From the NCBI GenBank assembly GCA_963798445.1, contig CAWCTH010000003.1:496001-560000 (forward strand): DNA of 64,000 nucleotides, read 5' to 3'. Shown here in pieces: positions 1 through 7,829 of the stretch. The DNA comes from DASXAI01 sp963798445 (GTDB taxonomy: Bacteria; Actinomycetota; Acidimicrobiia; Acidimicrobiales; Ilumatobacteraceae). Numbering within the stretch: position 1 is the stretch's first letter; every line of letters starts with the position of its first letter. The position numbers and the translations under genes were made by a program. Under the pieces are notes generated by a model. It did not search any database. It saw nothing but the letters and a program-made list of their open reading frames with translations, and was not told the origin of the DNA.

Positions 1-111
1 GGCGTCGCCCGGCGGGACCAGGTGACCCCCGCCGGTCGTGATCGCGTCGGACAGATAGGCCGGCGATTCTTCAGGGACCAACGCGATGCGGGGTGCGTCC
101 GTACTTGGCAT
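1..111 (-). CDS. N-terminus of a minus-strand protein, possibly a 2-hydroxyacid dehydrogenase (partial)
   Basis: Only the first 37 codons lie inside the window; the frame is open to the left edge. It starts at the ATG at 111 and reads MPSTDAPRIALVPEESPAYL, followed by a Gly-rich turn (TTGGG) and LVPPGDA. This short beta-strand, helix, Gly-rich pattern resembles the start of D-2-hydroxyacid or phosphoglycerate dehydrogenases, but 37 residues cannot settle the family. No convincing Shine-Dalgarno precedes the ATG, so a leaderless message is possible. It diverges from the aldehyde dehydrogenase; the 286 bases between them hold no other gene I can support, only a weak inverted repeat (CAGGC-6-GCCTG) near 122-138. 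Confidence 0.5.
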   Translation of the reverse strand, partial: MPSTDAPRIALVPEESPAYLSDAITTGGGHLVPPGDA

Positions 112-397
112 GGTCAACGGCAGGCTAGTGCGCCTGCATCGGTGCCGCGCGGGCCGTTCACCCACCCGCCAACGTGGCGGCGACGTCGCTGGAGGAGTCA
201 CCCGAGCGCCGCAGGGCCAGCGCCACCAGCGCCAGCCCTGATGCCTCGACGGCTTCCCACGCCTCGACCCGTTCCGGTGCTAGGCGGGGCGCATCATGGC
301 ATCGGCGGAGCCCGCGGATCGAGGAATCCTTGGTGTGCTCACGACATCGCAACGGTTTCCCTTGCCCAACCTGCCGCCGGCGACCAAGATCGGCGCC

Positions 398-1831
398 ATG
401 ATCACGTCCTACCGCTCGAACTTCATCGGGGGCGCGTGGGTGGAATCGGCCGAGGGTCGCACCGACGCCGTGATCGATCCGGCCACCGGCGAGCCGATGG
501 CCGAGGTCGCGTCGTCGGGCGCACCCGACGTCGACCGGGCCGTCGACGCCGCCGCCGCCGCGTTCGACGAGTGGGCCGGATCGGCCCCGGCCGTGCGCGC
601 CGCCGCACTGCTGCGCTTCGCCGATGCCATCGAGTCCGACACCGACGAGCTGGTGCAGATCGAGAGCCGCAACGTCGGCAAGCCGATCACCGTCACGCCG
701 CCCGAGGTCGAGTTCCTCGTCGACAACCTCCGGTTCTTCGCCGCCGGCGCGCGCATCTCCAGCACCCAAGCACCGGGCGAGTACCTCTCCGGCTACACGT
801 CGGTGCTGCGCCGCGAGCCGCTCGGTGTGGCGGGACTGATCGCCCCGTGGAACTACCCGATGATGATGGCGGGCTGGAAGGTGGGCCCGGCGTTGGCGGC
901 CGGCTGCCCGGTCGTGCTCAAGCCGTCGGAGCTGACGCCGCTCACCGCGCTGCGCCTGGCCGAACTGGCGGCCGACATCTTCCCGCCCGGCGTGTTCAAC
1001 GTGATCACCGGCGACGGCGAGCACTGCGGCGCCGCCCTGGTCGCTCATCCGAAGGTCGCCATCGTCTCCATCACCGGTGAGGTCACCACCGGAAAAGCAG
1101 TGATGCGGGCGGCCGCCGACACGCTCAAGCGAGTGCACTTGGAGCTGGGCGGCAAAGCACCCGTCGTCGTGTTCGACGACGCCGATGTGGAGGCGGCCAT
1201 CGCCGGCGTGCGCGCCTTCGGCTACTACAACGCCGGGCAGGACTGCACCGCCGCCACCCGGGTGCTGGCCGGGCCTCGCGTCCACGACGACTTCGTGGCC
1301 GGCCTGGCCGAAGCGGCCGGCTCCCTGGTGGTCGGTGACCCCGCCGACGCCGCAACGGAGCTCGGGCCGGTCGTGTCGTCGGACCAGCGCGACCGCGTCG
1401 CCGGCTTCGTGGAGCGGGCGGTGGCCGCCGGGGCCTCGGCCGTGGCCGGCGGCCAGACCGCCGATCGCAGGGGCTTCTACTACCAACCCACGGTGATCGC
1501 GGGCGCCGCCCAGGACAGCGAGATCATCCAGCGCGAGGTCTTCGGCCCGGTGGTCACCGTGCAGCGCTTCACCGACGAGGCCGAGGCGGTGGCGTGGGCC
1601 AACGGCGTCGACTACGGCCTGGCGGCGTCGGTGTGGACGAGCGACGTGGGGCGGGCGCTGCGGGTAGCGAACGGGCTGCGCTTCGGGACCGTGTGGGTGA
1701 ACGACCACGGCCCACTGGTGTCGGAGATGCCGCACGGCGGGTTCAAGCAGTCGGGCGTGGGCAAGGACATGTCGGTGTACGCCATCGAGGCCTACACCGA
1801 GCTGAAGCACGTCATGATCAAGACGGGATGA
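398..1831 (+). CDS. NAD(P)-dependent aldehyde dehydrogenase, aminobutyraldehyde/betaine aldehyde type
   Basis: A 477-residue aldehyde dehydrogenase that oxidises an aldehyde to a carboxylate with NAD(P)+ in the cytosol. The cofactor and substrate motifs are in the usual order: IAPWNYP near residue 148, LELGGKAP with the general-base Glu near 249, and GQDCTAATR with the nucleophile Cys near 283, then the C-terminal EVFGPVVTV and GGFKQSGVGKD segments. I chose the ATG at 398 (MITSYRSNFIGGAWV) because this is where family members begin; an upstream ATG at 296 would add 34 unrelated residues. The sequence resembles gamma-aminobutyraldehyde dehydrogenases of putrescine breakdown, but the substrate is inferred. 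Its stop overlaps the Lrp gene by four bases, so that regulator probably responds to an amine or amino-acid substrate. Confidence 0.9.
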   Translation: MITSYRSNFIGGAWVESAEGRTDAVIDPATGEPMAEVASSGAPDVDRAVDAAAAAFDEWAGSAPAVRAAALLRFADAIESDTDELVQIESRNVGKPITVTPPEVEFLVDNLRFFAAGARISSTQAPGEYLSGYTSVLRREPLGVAGLIAPWNYPMMMAGWKVGPALAAGCPVVLKPSELTPLTALRLAELAADIFPPGVFNVITGDGEHCGAALVAHPKVAIVSITGEVTTGKAVMRAAADTLKRVHLELGGKAPVVVFDDADVEAAIAGVRAFGYYNAGQDCTAATRVLAGPRVHDDFVAGLAEAAGSLVVGDPADAATELGPVVSSDQRDRVAGFVERAVAAGASAVAGGQTADRRGFYYQPTVIAGAAQDSEIIQREVFGPVVTVQRFTDEAEAVAWANGVDYGLAASVWTSDVGRALRVANGLRFGTVWVNDHGPLVSEMPHGGFKQSGVGKDMSVYAIEAYTELKHVMIKTG

Positions 1832-2286
1832 AGCGGGCGGGGCCGAACGTCGACGACATCGATCGGGCCATCATCGAGCAGCTCCAGCGCGACGGCCGCC
1901 TGCCCTACACCAAGCTCGGTGCCGCCGTCGGGTTGTCCGAGGCGGCCGTGCGCCAGCGCGTGCAACGACTGGTCGACAGCGGTGTCATGCAGGTCGTGGC
2001 GGTCACCGACCCGCTGTCGCTGGGTCTGCGGCGCATGGCCCTCATCGGCGTGCGGTGCGAGGGCGACACGACGGTGGTCGCCGAACGCATTGGCGCGTTC
2101 GACGAGGTCGACTACGTGGTGATCACGGCCGGCAGCTTCGACATCCTGGTGGAGCTGGTTGCGGGCGATGACGGGGCGTTCCTCGATCTGGTCAATCGCA
2201 TCCGCCGCATCAAGGGCGTGCTGACGACGGAGAGCTTCGTGTACCTCCGCATCGCCAAGCAGACCTACGAGTGGGGCGCGCACTGA
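1828..2286 (+). CDS. Lrp/AsnC family transcriptional regulator
   Basis: A 152-residue feast/famine regulator. Residues 1-60 form the AsnC helix-turn-helix (DRAIIEQLQRDGRLPYTKL, then LSEAAVRQRVQRL). The rest is an RAM ligand-binding domain (ITAGSFDILVELV, with the central Gly-Ser usual in Lrp effector sites). Members bind DNA as octamers or hexadecamers and usually sense an amino acid. The start ATG overlaps the stop of the aldehyde dehydrogenase (ATGA at 1828-1831), so the two are translationally coupled. An effector linked to amino-acid or polyamine catabolism is likely; alanine dehydrogenase follows downstream, a common Lrp target. The effector itself cannot be read from the sequence. Confidence 0.9.
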   Translation: MKRAGPNVDDIDRAIIEQLQRDGRLPYTKLGAAVGLSEAAVRQRVQRLVDSGVMQVVAVTDPLSLGLRRMALIGVRCEGDTTVVAERIGAFDEVDYVVITAGSFDILVELVAGDDGAFLDLVNRIRRIKGVLTTESFVYLRIAKQTYEWGAH

Positions 2287-2421
2287 GCCGTGTCTGCGTC
2301 GGCTTCGCCTCCTACTCGCTGCGCTCCACAATCGGTGCTCGTTCGACCCGCCGCCTCGCTGGGGCGGCAGCGGACCGTCGGTCCGCCGCAAACCTTCGAC
2401 GGCGCTCGCTGCGCGCTCCTA

Positions 2422-2460
2422 TGTCACGTCGATCCCGAATTGGACTCGATCGGCGTGACA
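2422..2460. repeat. Palindromic dispersed element, copy 1 (GTGTCACG family)
   Basis: Near-perfect inverted repeat with arms TGTCACGTCGATC (2422-2434) and GATCGGCGTGACA (2448-2460), one G-U-type mismatch, and a 13-base loop containing CGAATT. A second copy with longer arms lies at 35261-35309. It sits in the gap between the lrp and alanine dehydrogenase genes, where it could act as a terminator-like hairpin for the aldehyde dehydrogenase-lrp unit. The rest of the 2287-2531 gap shows nothing else I can name. Confidence 0.75.
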
Positions 2461-2531
2461 CGCCGTGCTGCGGCGGGTTCGGGGGAGCCTTCACGGTCGG
2501 ATGATCTCCTACCCGACCTACGCTGGTCGGC

Positions 2532-3650
2532 GTGCTCACGGTGGGTGTGCCCAAGGAGATCAAGACGGCGGAGCATCGGGTGGCGCTCACGCCCGACGGC
2601 GTGCGGGAGCTGGAGCGCAGCGGTGTACCGGTCTTCGTGGAGACCGGGGCCGGTGCCGACTCGGCCATCCCTGACGCCGACTACGCCGCGGCCGGCGCCT
2701 CCATCGTGGCCACCGCGAGCGCGGCGTGGGCGCAGTCGTTGGTGGTGAAGGTCAAGGAGCCACAGCCGTCGGAGTTCGTCTACCTCCGCCCCGACCTCAC
2801 GCTGTTCACGTACCTGCACCTCGCTGCCTACGCCGATGTCGCCAAGGCACTCCTGACGGCGGGCACGACCGGCATCGCCTACGAGACGGTGCAGCTGCCG
2901 AACGGCGCGCTGCCGCTGCTGGCACCCATGAGCGAGGTGGCCGGGCGGATCGCCACGCAGGTTGGCGCCCACTACCTGGAGCGCCACAACGGCGGCCGCG
3001 GCGTGCTGCTCGGTGGTGCGCCGGGCGTACGTCCGGCGCGGGTCGTGGTGCTGGGCGCGGGCAACGTCGGGTGGAACGCGGCGTGGATCGCGGCCGGCAT
3101 GGAAGCCGAGGTGTGGCTCCTCGACAAGAACCTCGACCGCCTGCGCTTCGTCGATCAGATCCACCGGGGCCGGATCATCACGATGGCGTCCAACCGGGGG
3201 GCCGTCGAGCGCGCCGTCGCCGAAGCCGACCTCGTCATCGGGGCGGTGCTGGTGGCCGGCGGCCGCGCCCCAGTCGTGGTCACCGACGACATGGTGCGGG
3301 GCATGAAGCCCGGCGCCGTCGTGGTGGACGTGGCCGTCGATCAAGGCGGCTGCATCGAGACCACCCACGAGACCACGCACAACGATCCCGTGTACGTGGA
3401 GCATGGCGTCCTCCACTACGCCGTCGGCAACATGCCCGGCGCCGTGCCGCACACCTCCACCTACGCCCTTACGAACACCACGCTGCCCTACGTGCTCGAG
3501 GTCGCCCTGCACGGGGTGGCCGAAGCGTGTCGCAACGACCCGTCGCTCCGCTACGGCTGCAACACCATCGCCGGCCAGGTCACCAATGCCGCCGTGGCGG
3601 AGTTCCTGGGCGTGGACCACGTCGACCCCGGGGAGGCGCTGGCCGGTTGA
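2532..3650 (+). CDS. ald: Alanine dehydrogenase
   Basis: A 372-residue enzyme for the reversible NAD-dependent conversion of L-alanine to pyruvate and ammonia. The GTG start gives the family N-terminus (VGVPKEIKTAEHRVALTP). Visible landmarks are the substrate-binding Lys in VKVKEP (about residue 75), the catalytic His in YLHLAA (about 96), the Rossmann motif VVVLGAGNVG near 175, and the conserved MPGAVPHTSTYALTN segment near 300. Length matches Mycobacterium and Bacillus Ald. An Lrp regulator lies just upstream, and Ald genes are classically controlled by Lrp/AsnC proteins, so local control is plausible though not shown. Confidence 0.95.
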   Translation: MLTVGVPKEIKTAEHRVALTPDGVRELERSGVPVFVETGAGADSAIPDADYAAAGASIVATASAAWAQSLVVKVKEPQPSEFVYLRPDLTLFTYLHLAAYADVAKALLTAGTTGIAYETVQLPNGALPLLAPMSEVAGRIATQVGAHYLERHNGGRGVLLGGAPGVRPARVVVLGAGNVGWNAAWIAAGMEAEVWLLDKNLDRLRFVDQIHRGRIITMASNRGAVERAVAEADLVIGAVLVAGGRAPVVVTDDMVRGMKPGAVVVDVAVDQGGCIETTHETTHNDPVYVEHGVLHYAVGNMPGAVPHTSTYALTNTTLPYVLEVALHGVAEACRNDPSLRYGCNTIAGQVTNAAVAEFLGVDHVDPGEALAG

Positions 3651-3694
3651 GGCGCCTGGTTTGGCGGATGGCCAGCGAGGGAACACCACTCGCC

Positions 3695-4534
3695 ATGAGC
3701 ACGGCCACCAAGGCGCCCGACCCGATCGCGTCCACGCGACGAGCGTCCGAGAGCAGTTGGCTCGACCGCACGGCCCGACTGGGCTTCGTCACCCGCGCCA
3801 TCGTCTACGCCATCGTCGCGGGTCTGGCGGTGCGGATGGCGCTCGGCGAGCGGAACGACCATGAAGCCAACAAGCACGGCGCATTGCAAGCGATCGCCGA
3901 TCAACCCCTCGGGCGGTTCGTGCTGGCGGTACTGGCGGTCGGGTTGGGCGGCTACGCGCTCTGGCGCCTGAGCGAGGCGGCGCTCGGCTACCGGAACGAA
4001 GACAACGACGCCAAGCGCACCGCCAAGCGGCTGGCGTCGGCGGGCAAGGCCGCCATCTACTTCGCGTTCTGCGCCAGCGCCGTCGCCGTCATCGCCGGGC
4101 GCTCGACCGGCAACAGCGAGCAACAGCAGAAGGAGTGGACGGCGCGGGTGCTGGACTGGCCCGGCGGCCAACTGCTGGTCGGGCTGACGGGGCTGGCCAT
4201 CGCCGCCGGCGGCGTGTACCTCATCGTCCGTGGGGTCAGGACCAAGTTCGAGAAGCAGCTCGACACCGGCCGTATGAGCCCTGGTATGAAGCGAGCGTCC
4301 ACGGTGGTGGGCATGGTGGGGTCCGTCGGCCGGGGCGTGGTGTTCGGGCTGCTCGGGGTGCTACTGATCGATGCCGCCATCGACTACGACCCCAACAAGG
4401 CCCGGGGGATCGACGGCACGCTTCGCACCATCGCCGCCCAGACGTTCGGGCAGGTGCTGCTCCTGCTGACCGCATTGGCGCTGTTCGCCTTCGCCGCCTA
4501 CTCATTGGTGGAGGCGCGCTACCGCCGGCTGTGA
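3695..4534 (+). CDS. DUF1206 family six-helix membrane protein
   Basis: A 279-residue membrane protein made of three related two-helix units, each opening with an Ala-Arg/Gly-rich amphipathic stretch followed by hydrophobic segments (RLGFVTRAIVYAIVAGL; KRLASAGKAAIYFAFCA; RASTVVGMVGSVGRGVVFG). This three-fold layout is the signature of DUF1206, a family common in actinobacteria with no established function. The ATG at 3695 has a purine-rich GAGGGAA upstream; an in-frame ATG at 3668 is an alternative. It follows ald after 44 bases on the same strand. The last 299 bases are also open on the opposite strand in the next gene. Confidence 0.85.
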   Translation: MSTATKAPDPIASTRRASESSWLDRTARLGFVTRAIVYAIVAGLAVRMALGERNDHEANKHGALQAIADQPLGRFVLAVLAVGLGGYALWRLSEAALGYRNEDNDAKRTAKRLASAGKAAIYFAFCASAVAVIAGRSTGNSEQQQKEWTARVLDWPGGQLLVGLTGLAIAAGGVYLIVRGVRTKFEKQLDTGRMSPGMKRASTVVGMVGSVGRGVVFGLLGVLLIDAAIDYDPNKARGIDGTLRTIAAQTFGQVLLLLTALALFAFAAYSLVEARYRRL

Positions 4535-5021
4535 GACGGGCCGGCGCGCGACCCCGCAGCACCCCCGCCAGCACACCGGCCATGCCGGCGAGGATCGTGA
4601 GATACAGCCCGACGCCGACGCTCGCGCTTCCCAATTGGCGGTCGATGTCGTCGACGCGGTCGTGGATGCTGAAGAAGTCGTAGACCGACGTGACCACGAT
4701 GATGACTGAGCAGATGCCGATGGCGAGGCCGGCGCCGCGGTCGTTGCCGTTGCGCCTTGTGCCCAAGGCGACGGCGCCCACCACGACGCCGAGGAGTCCC
4801 GTCACGAGACCGTCACCCCCGCCGTCGATGCCGTTGCGGCTGACGCTCCCGAAGATGGTCGTCGCCGAGACCCATGGCAGCAGCGCCGCCACGACCGCCA
4901 ACGCGCCGGCGCCGAGCGCCAACCAGAACCAGGGTTCCGGGTCGCTACGAACGATGATCGGCGGTAGCGGCCGGTAGGACGGGGGTGGGGGCGGGATGGC
5001 GCCGGGCGGAGGCAGCGGCAT
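4236..5021 (-). CDS. Proline-rich four-helix membrane protein, function unknown
   Basis: The 261-codon frame begins with a Pro-rich cytosolic tail (MPLPPPGAIPPPPPSYRPLP), a design common in actinobacterial membrane proteins. Three or four membrane segments follow: WLALGAGALAVVAALLPWV, GLVTGLLGVVVGAVAL, LAIGICSVIIVVTSVYDFF and LYLTILAGMAGVLAGVL. The membrane part ends near codon 160. The remaining 100 or so Arg/Pro-rich codons are antisense to the 3' end of the DUF1206 gene and look like frame shadow, so the true stop may have been lost or the tail may be real. G-rich tandem repeats lie just upstream of the ATG. I do not recognise a named family beyond DUF4190/DUF4064-like small membrane proteins. 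Confidence 0.55.
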   Translation of the reverse strand: MPLPPPGAIPPPPPSYRPLPPIIVRSDPEPWFWLALGAGALAVVAALLPWVSATTIFGSVSRNGIDGGGDGLVTGLLGVVVGAVALGTRRNGNDRGAGLAIGICSVIIVVTSVYDFFSIHDRVDDIDRQLGSASVGVGLYLTILAGMAGVLAGVLRGRAPARLTAGGSAPPPMSRRRRRTAPMRSAGAAPARTSGRRWCEACRRSPGPCWGRSRWRHRSVAPRAARTPRPGRRTPPCPPPWTLASYQGSYGRCRAASRTWS

Positions 5022-5045
5022 CGGGCCGCTCCCCGGTGGCGGTAA

Positions 5046-5146
5046 GGGCGGGGGGGTCGGAAGAGAGGGCGGGGGGGTCGGAAGAGAGGGCGGGGGGTCG
5101 GAGAGAGGGCGGGGGGGTCGGAAGAGAGGGCGGGGGGTCGGAGAGG
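5046..5146. repeat. G-rich tandem repeat, about 5 units of 19-21 bp
   Basis: Five head-to-tail units of the type GGGCGGGGGGGTCGGAAGAGA, two of them shortened by loss of one G and one A. Each unit carries runs of three and six or seven G on the plus strand, so the array has strong potential for G-quadruplex folding. It lies between the start of the minus-strand membrane protein (5021) and the monooxygenase (5271), where it could affect expression of either gene. Confidence 0.85.
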
Positions 5147-5270
5147 CGGGGCAGTTCAGTCAAGAGCGTCCATGCTCGTCGCCGCCCGGCGCTGGTCGCA
5201 ACGTGGTCGCCGGGGACCACCCAAGCGCGGCTGGGTCGCCGGCGCCTCTCCCCGGCGCGAACATGGCGAC

Positions 5271-6299
5271 ATGAAGCTGGGGCTGAGCACGGGGTACTGG
5301 GGTGCGGGACCGCCGAAAGGGGCGGCCGAGGCCGTGGACGAGGCCGATCGTCTCGGCTTCGACTCGATCTGGACGGCGGAGGCCTACGGCTCCGATGCCC
5401 TCACCCCACTGGCGTGGTGGGGCGCCCGCACCTCCAAGATCAAGCTGGGCACCGCCATCATGCAGATGTCGGCCCGCGCGCCGGCCGCCACTGCCATGGC
5501 CGCCATGACGCTCGACCACTTGTCGCAAGGGCGGTTCCTGCTCGGCATCGGCGCGTCGGGACCGCAGGTGGTGGAGGGCTGGTACGGCCAGCCGTATCCG
5601 AAGCCGCTGGCCCGCACGCGTGAGTACATCCAGATCATGCGGCGCATCATCCGGCGGGAGGAGCCGGTGGCCTTCGACGGCGAGCAGTACCAACTGCCGT
5701 ATCCGGGCGGGACCGGCCTGGGTAAGCCCTTGAAGTCCACCATCCATCCGTTCCGGACCGACATCCCCATCTACCTCGCCGCCGAGGGACCGAAGAACGT
5801 CGCCCTGGCCGGCGAGCTGTGCGACGGCTGGCTGCCGCTTTTCTTCTCGCCGAAGGAGGACGCTTTCTACCGCAAGTGCCTGGCCGACGGCTTCGCCGCG
5901 TCGGGCGACCCGGCCAAGGCCGCCGCGTTCGAGGTGACGGCCAGCATGACCATCGTGCCGGGCGACGACGTGGAGCGCTGCGCCGATGCCATCCGACCGA
6001 TGGTGGCCCTCTACGCCGGCGGCATGGGGGCGCGCGGCAACAACTTCCACTTCGACGTCTTCGCCCGCATGGGCTGGGAGGCCGAGGCGACCAAGATCCA
6101 GGACCTCTACCTTGCCGGCCGCAAGCCCGAGGCCATCGCCAGCGTGCCCCTGGCCATGGTGGAAGACGTCGCGCTGGTCGGTCCGGTCGACAAGATCCGC
6201 GCCGAGCTGGAGCAGTGGCGCGAGACCTGCATCACGACGATGCTGGTGTCGGGTCCGAAGGAAGCGCTGCCGTTCTACGCCGAGCTGATCCTCGGCTGA
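5271..6299 (+). CDS. LLM class F420-dependent oxidoreductase (Rv3520c-like)
   Basis: A 342-residue luciferase-like TIM-barrel oxidoreductase. The N-terminus MKLGLSTGYWGAGPP and the blocks AEAYGSDALTPLAWWG, TLDHLSQGRFLLGIG and SGPQVVEGWYGQ match the subfamily named after mycobacterial Rv3520c, which is predicted to use coenzyme F420; the physiological substrate is unknown. I chose the ATG at 5271 because it reproduces the family start; an upstream GTG/ATG frame would add 33 Arg-rich residues. The gene is not in an obvious operon, and its 3' end overlaps the convergent mannosyltransferase by 68 bases. Confidence 0.9.
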   Translation: MKLGLSTGYWGAGPPKGAAEAVDEADRLGFDSIWTAEAYGSDALTPLAWWGARTSKIKLGTAIMQMSARAPAATAMAAMTLDHLSQGRFLLGIGASGPQVVEGWYGQPYPKPLARTREYIQIMRRIIRREEPVAFDGEQYQLPYPGGTGLGKPLKSTIHPFRTDIPIYLAAEGPKNVALAGELCDGWLPLFFSPKEDAFYRKCLADGFAASGDPAKAAAFEVTASMTIVPGDDVERCADAIRPMVALYAGGMGARGNNFHFDVFARMGWEAEATKIQDLYLAGRKPEAIASVPLAMVEDVALVGPVDKIRAELEQWRETCITTMLVSGPKEALPFYAELILG

Positions 6300-7761
6300 A
6301 CCGCCACGCCGCCACTGCCCCGATGGCGAACACCAGGAGCATCGGCAGGGGGAAGTAGCCGAGGTTGCGCACCAGGCCACCGCCCATCGGGCGGGTGCTG
6401 GCCGCCGCCACCACGGCGATCGCCATGGCCCACGGGGCTCGGCGCCCCGCCAGCACCACGGCCGCGAACGGGAGGCACCAGGCGAGGTACCACGGGTGCA
6501 CCGCCGGGCTCAGCACCGCCAGGGCCAGCAGGGCCCCGGCCAGACCGGCCAATCCGAGCTTGGGCGTGCGCCACATCAGCACACCGGCGACGGCGAGCGA
6601 CGCCGCCAGGAACACGTCCCGCACGCCGGTCACGACGGTGCCGAGGCGGGTCGGCTGCTGGAGGACCCAGGCGACCACCAGCCCCAAGGTCGTCGACACC
6701 GACAGCAGCGACGTCACGTTCGACCCGGCCGAGAGCCCACCCACCCATCCCCAGCCCACGCCGGTGAGCAGTGAACAGGCCGCCAGCACGAACAACGAGA
6801 TGGCGCCGGCGATGAGCGTGCGGGCGAAGCGCGCCGGCAGCGTCGCGTTCGGGCCGGGCTGGGTCCATCCGAGGTAGACGGCGCCGAGGAGCGCCGGGGC
6901 CTTCACCGCCGCGCCCAGGCCGCAGACGGCCACGCCGGCCACCCACGACCAGCGCCCCGATCGCGTGGTGCCGAGGGCCAACCCGCACGCCAGCAAGCCC
7001 GCCATCAGCGCCTCGTTGTGCGGGCCGCCGACGAGTTGCACGACCGTGAGCGGCCCCGCCACGGCGAGCACGAGGGCGTCGACCGGATCGCGGCCGCCCG
7101 ACCGGGCCAGCGCGACCACCCCGACGCCCATCAGCGCCACTCCCCCGATGGCCACCAACCGCCACAGGATGACCGAGCGCTCGATGTCGTGGCCGGCGAG
7201 GCGGACCGTCGCCTCGGACACGCCGGTGTTGAGCGGGCCGTAGGCCGACACCACGTTGCGCCAGACCGGGTCGACGCCCTGCAGCACCGGCGACGTGAGC
7301 CCGAGGCCAGCGGGAGCCACCTCCCCCGGGTCGAGGCCCTGGGCCGCCAACTCGCCATGGGCGACGTAGCTGTAGACGTCGCGGCTGCCCATCGGCGGGG
7401 CCAGCAGCAGCGGCAGCATCCACAGGGCGGCGATGGCGGCCACGACGCCCACCGTGAGGCCGTGCCCGCTGGTCACGCTGCGGCGCCGCAGAAGGACCCA
7501 CGCCAGGCTGAGGAGCCCCACGCCCAGCCCCCACAACCCGTAGGCCAGGACCCGGCTCGGGAGCGGCACCGCACCGACGACCGGGGCGCCGTCGAGCCAC
7601 CGCAGCCGCGACCGCCGGTCGCTCAACGCGCCCACCCGCCACGCCCCCCAGGCCAGCGCCACCGCCCCGCCGAGGCCGATCAGGGCCACGCCGCGGAGGC
7701 CGATGGCCGGGCGCGGGCGCGCCGATCCGGGCGCATCAGCCGGGAGGGTCGGGGCGTGCAT
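6232..7761 (-). CDS. MptB-like polyprenol-phosphomannose alpha-1,6-mannosyltransferase
   Basis: A membrane protein of about 509 residues with 11-13 hydrophobic segments, typical of GT-C glycosyltransferases that use polyprenol-phosphate sugars outside the membrane. The first extracytoplasmic loop has GSRDVYSYVAHGELAAQGL near residue 130, the acidic motif of the MptA/MptB family that extends the mannan core of lipomannan and lipoarabinomannan in Corynebacteriales. A C-terminal Arg-rich tail is cytosolic. I chose the ATG at 7761; an in-frame ATG at 7818 would add 19 residues close to the divergent MFS start. Homologues outside Corynebacteriales may build other cell-envelope mannans, so the acceptor is uncertain. 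It overlaps the monooxygenase gene tail to tail. Confidence 0.8.
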   Translation of the reverse strand: MHAPTLPADAPGSARPRPAIGLRGVALIGLGGAVALAWGAWRVGALSDRRSRLRWLDGAPVVGAVPLPSRVLAYGLWGLGVGLLSLAWVLLRRRSVTSGHGLTVGVVAAIAALWMLPLLLAPPMGSRDVYSYVAHGELAAQGLDPGEVAPAGLGLTSPVLQGVDPVWRNVVSAYGPLNTGVSEATVRLAGHDIERSVILWRLVAIGGVALMGVGVVALARSGGRDPVDALVLAVAGPLTVVQLVGGPHNEALMAGLLACGLALGTTRSGRWSWVAGVAVCGLGAAVKAPALLGAVYLGWTQPGPNATLPARFARTLIAGAISLFVLAACSLLTGVGWGWVGGLSAGSNVTSLLSVSTTLGLVVAWVLQQPTRLGTVVTGVRDVFLAASLAVAGVLMWRTPKLGLAGLAGALLALAVLSPAVHPWYLAWCLPFAAVVLAGRRAPWAMAIAVVAAASTRPMGGGLVRNLGYFPLPMLLVFAIGAVAAWRFSRGSARRRTAALPSDPTPASS

Positions 7762-7829
7762 GCCGGCGCGACGGTACCCAAGGCCACTTGGTCGACGGCG
7801 GCACCGGTCTGGCACCATGACGCGGCGCC

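Noticed and set aside
112..397. Possible short gene in the gap before the aldehyde dehydrogenase, e.g. the minus-strand frame ending at 158.
   Set aside because: No start codon with a ribosome site fits, and the residues match no motif I can name.
158..1810. Long minus-strand open frame opposite the aldehyde dehydrogenase.
   Set aside because: Its Arg/His/Gly-rich translation is the antisense shadow of a well-supported gene; open antisense frames are expected at this G+C content.
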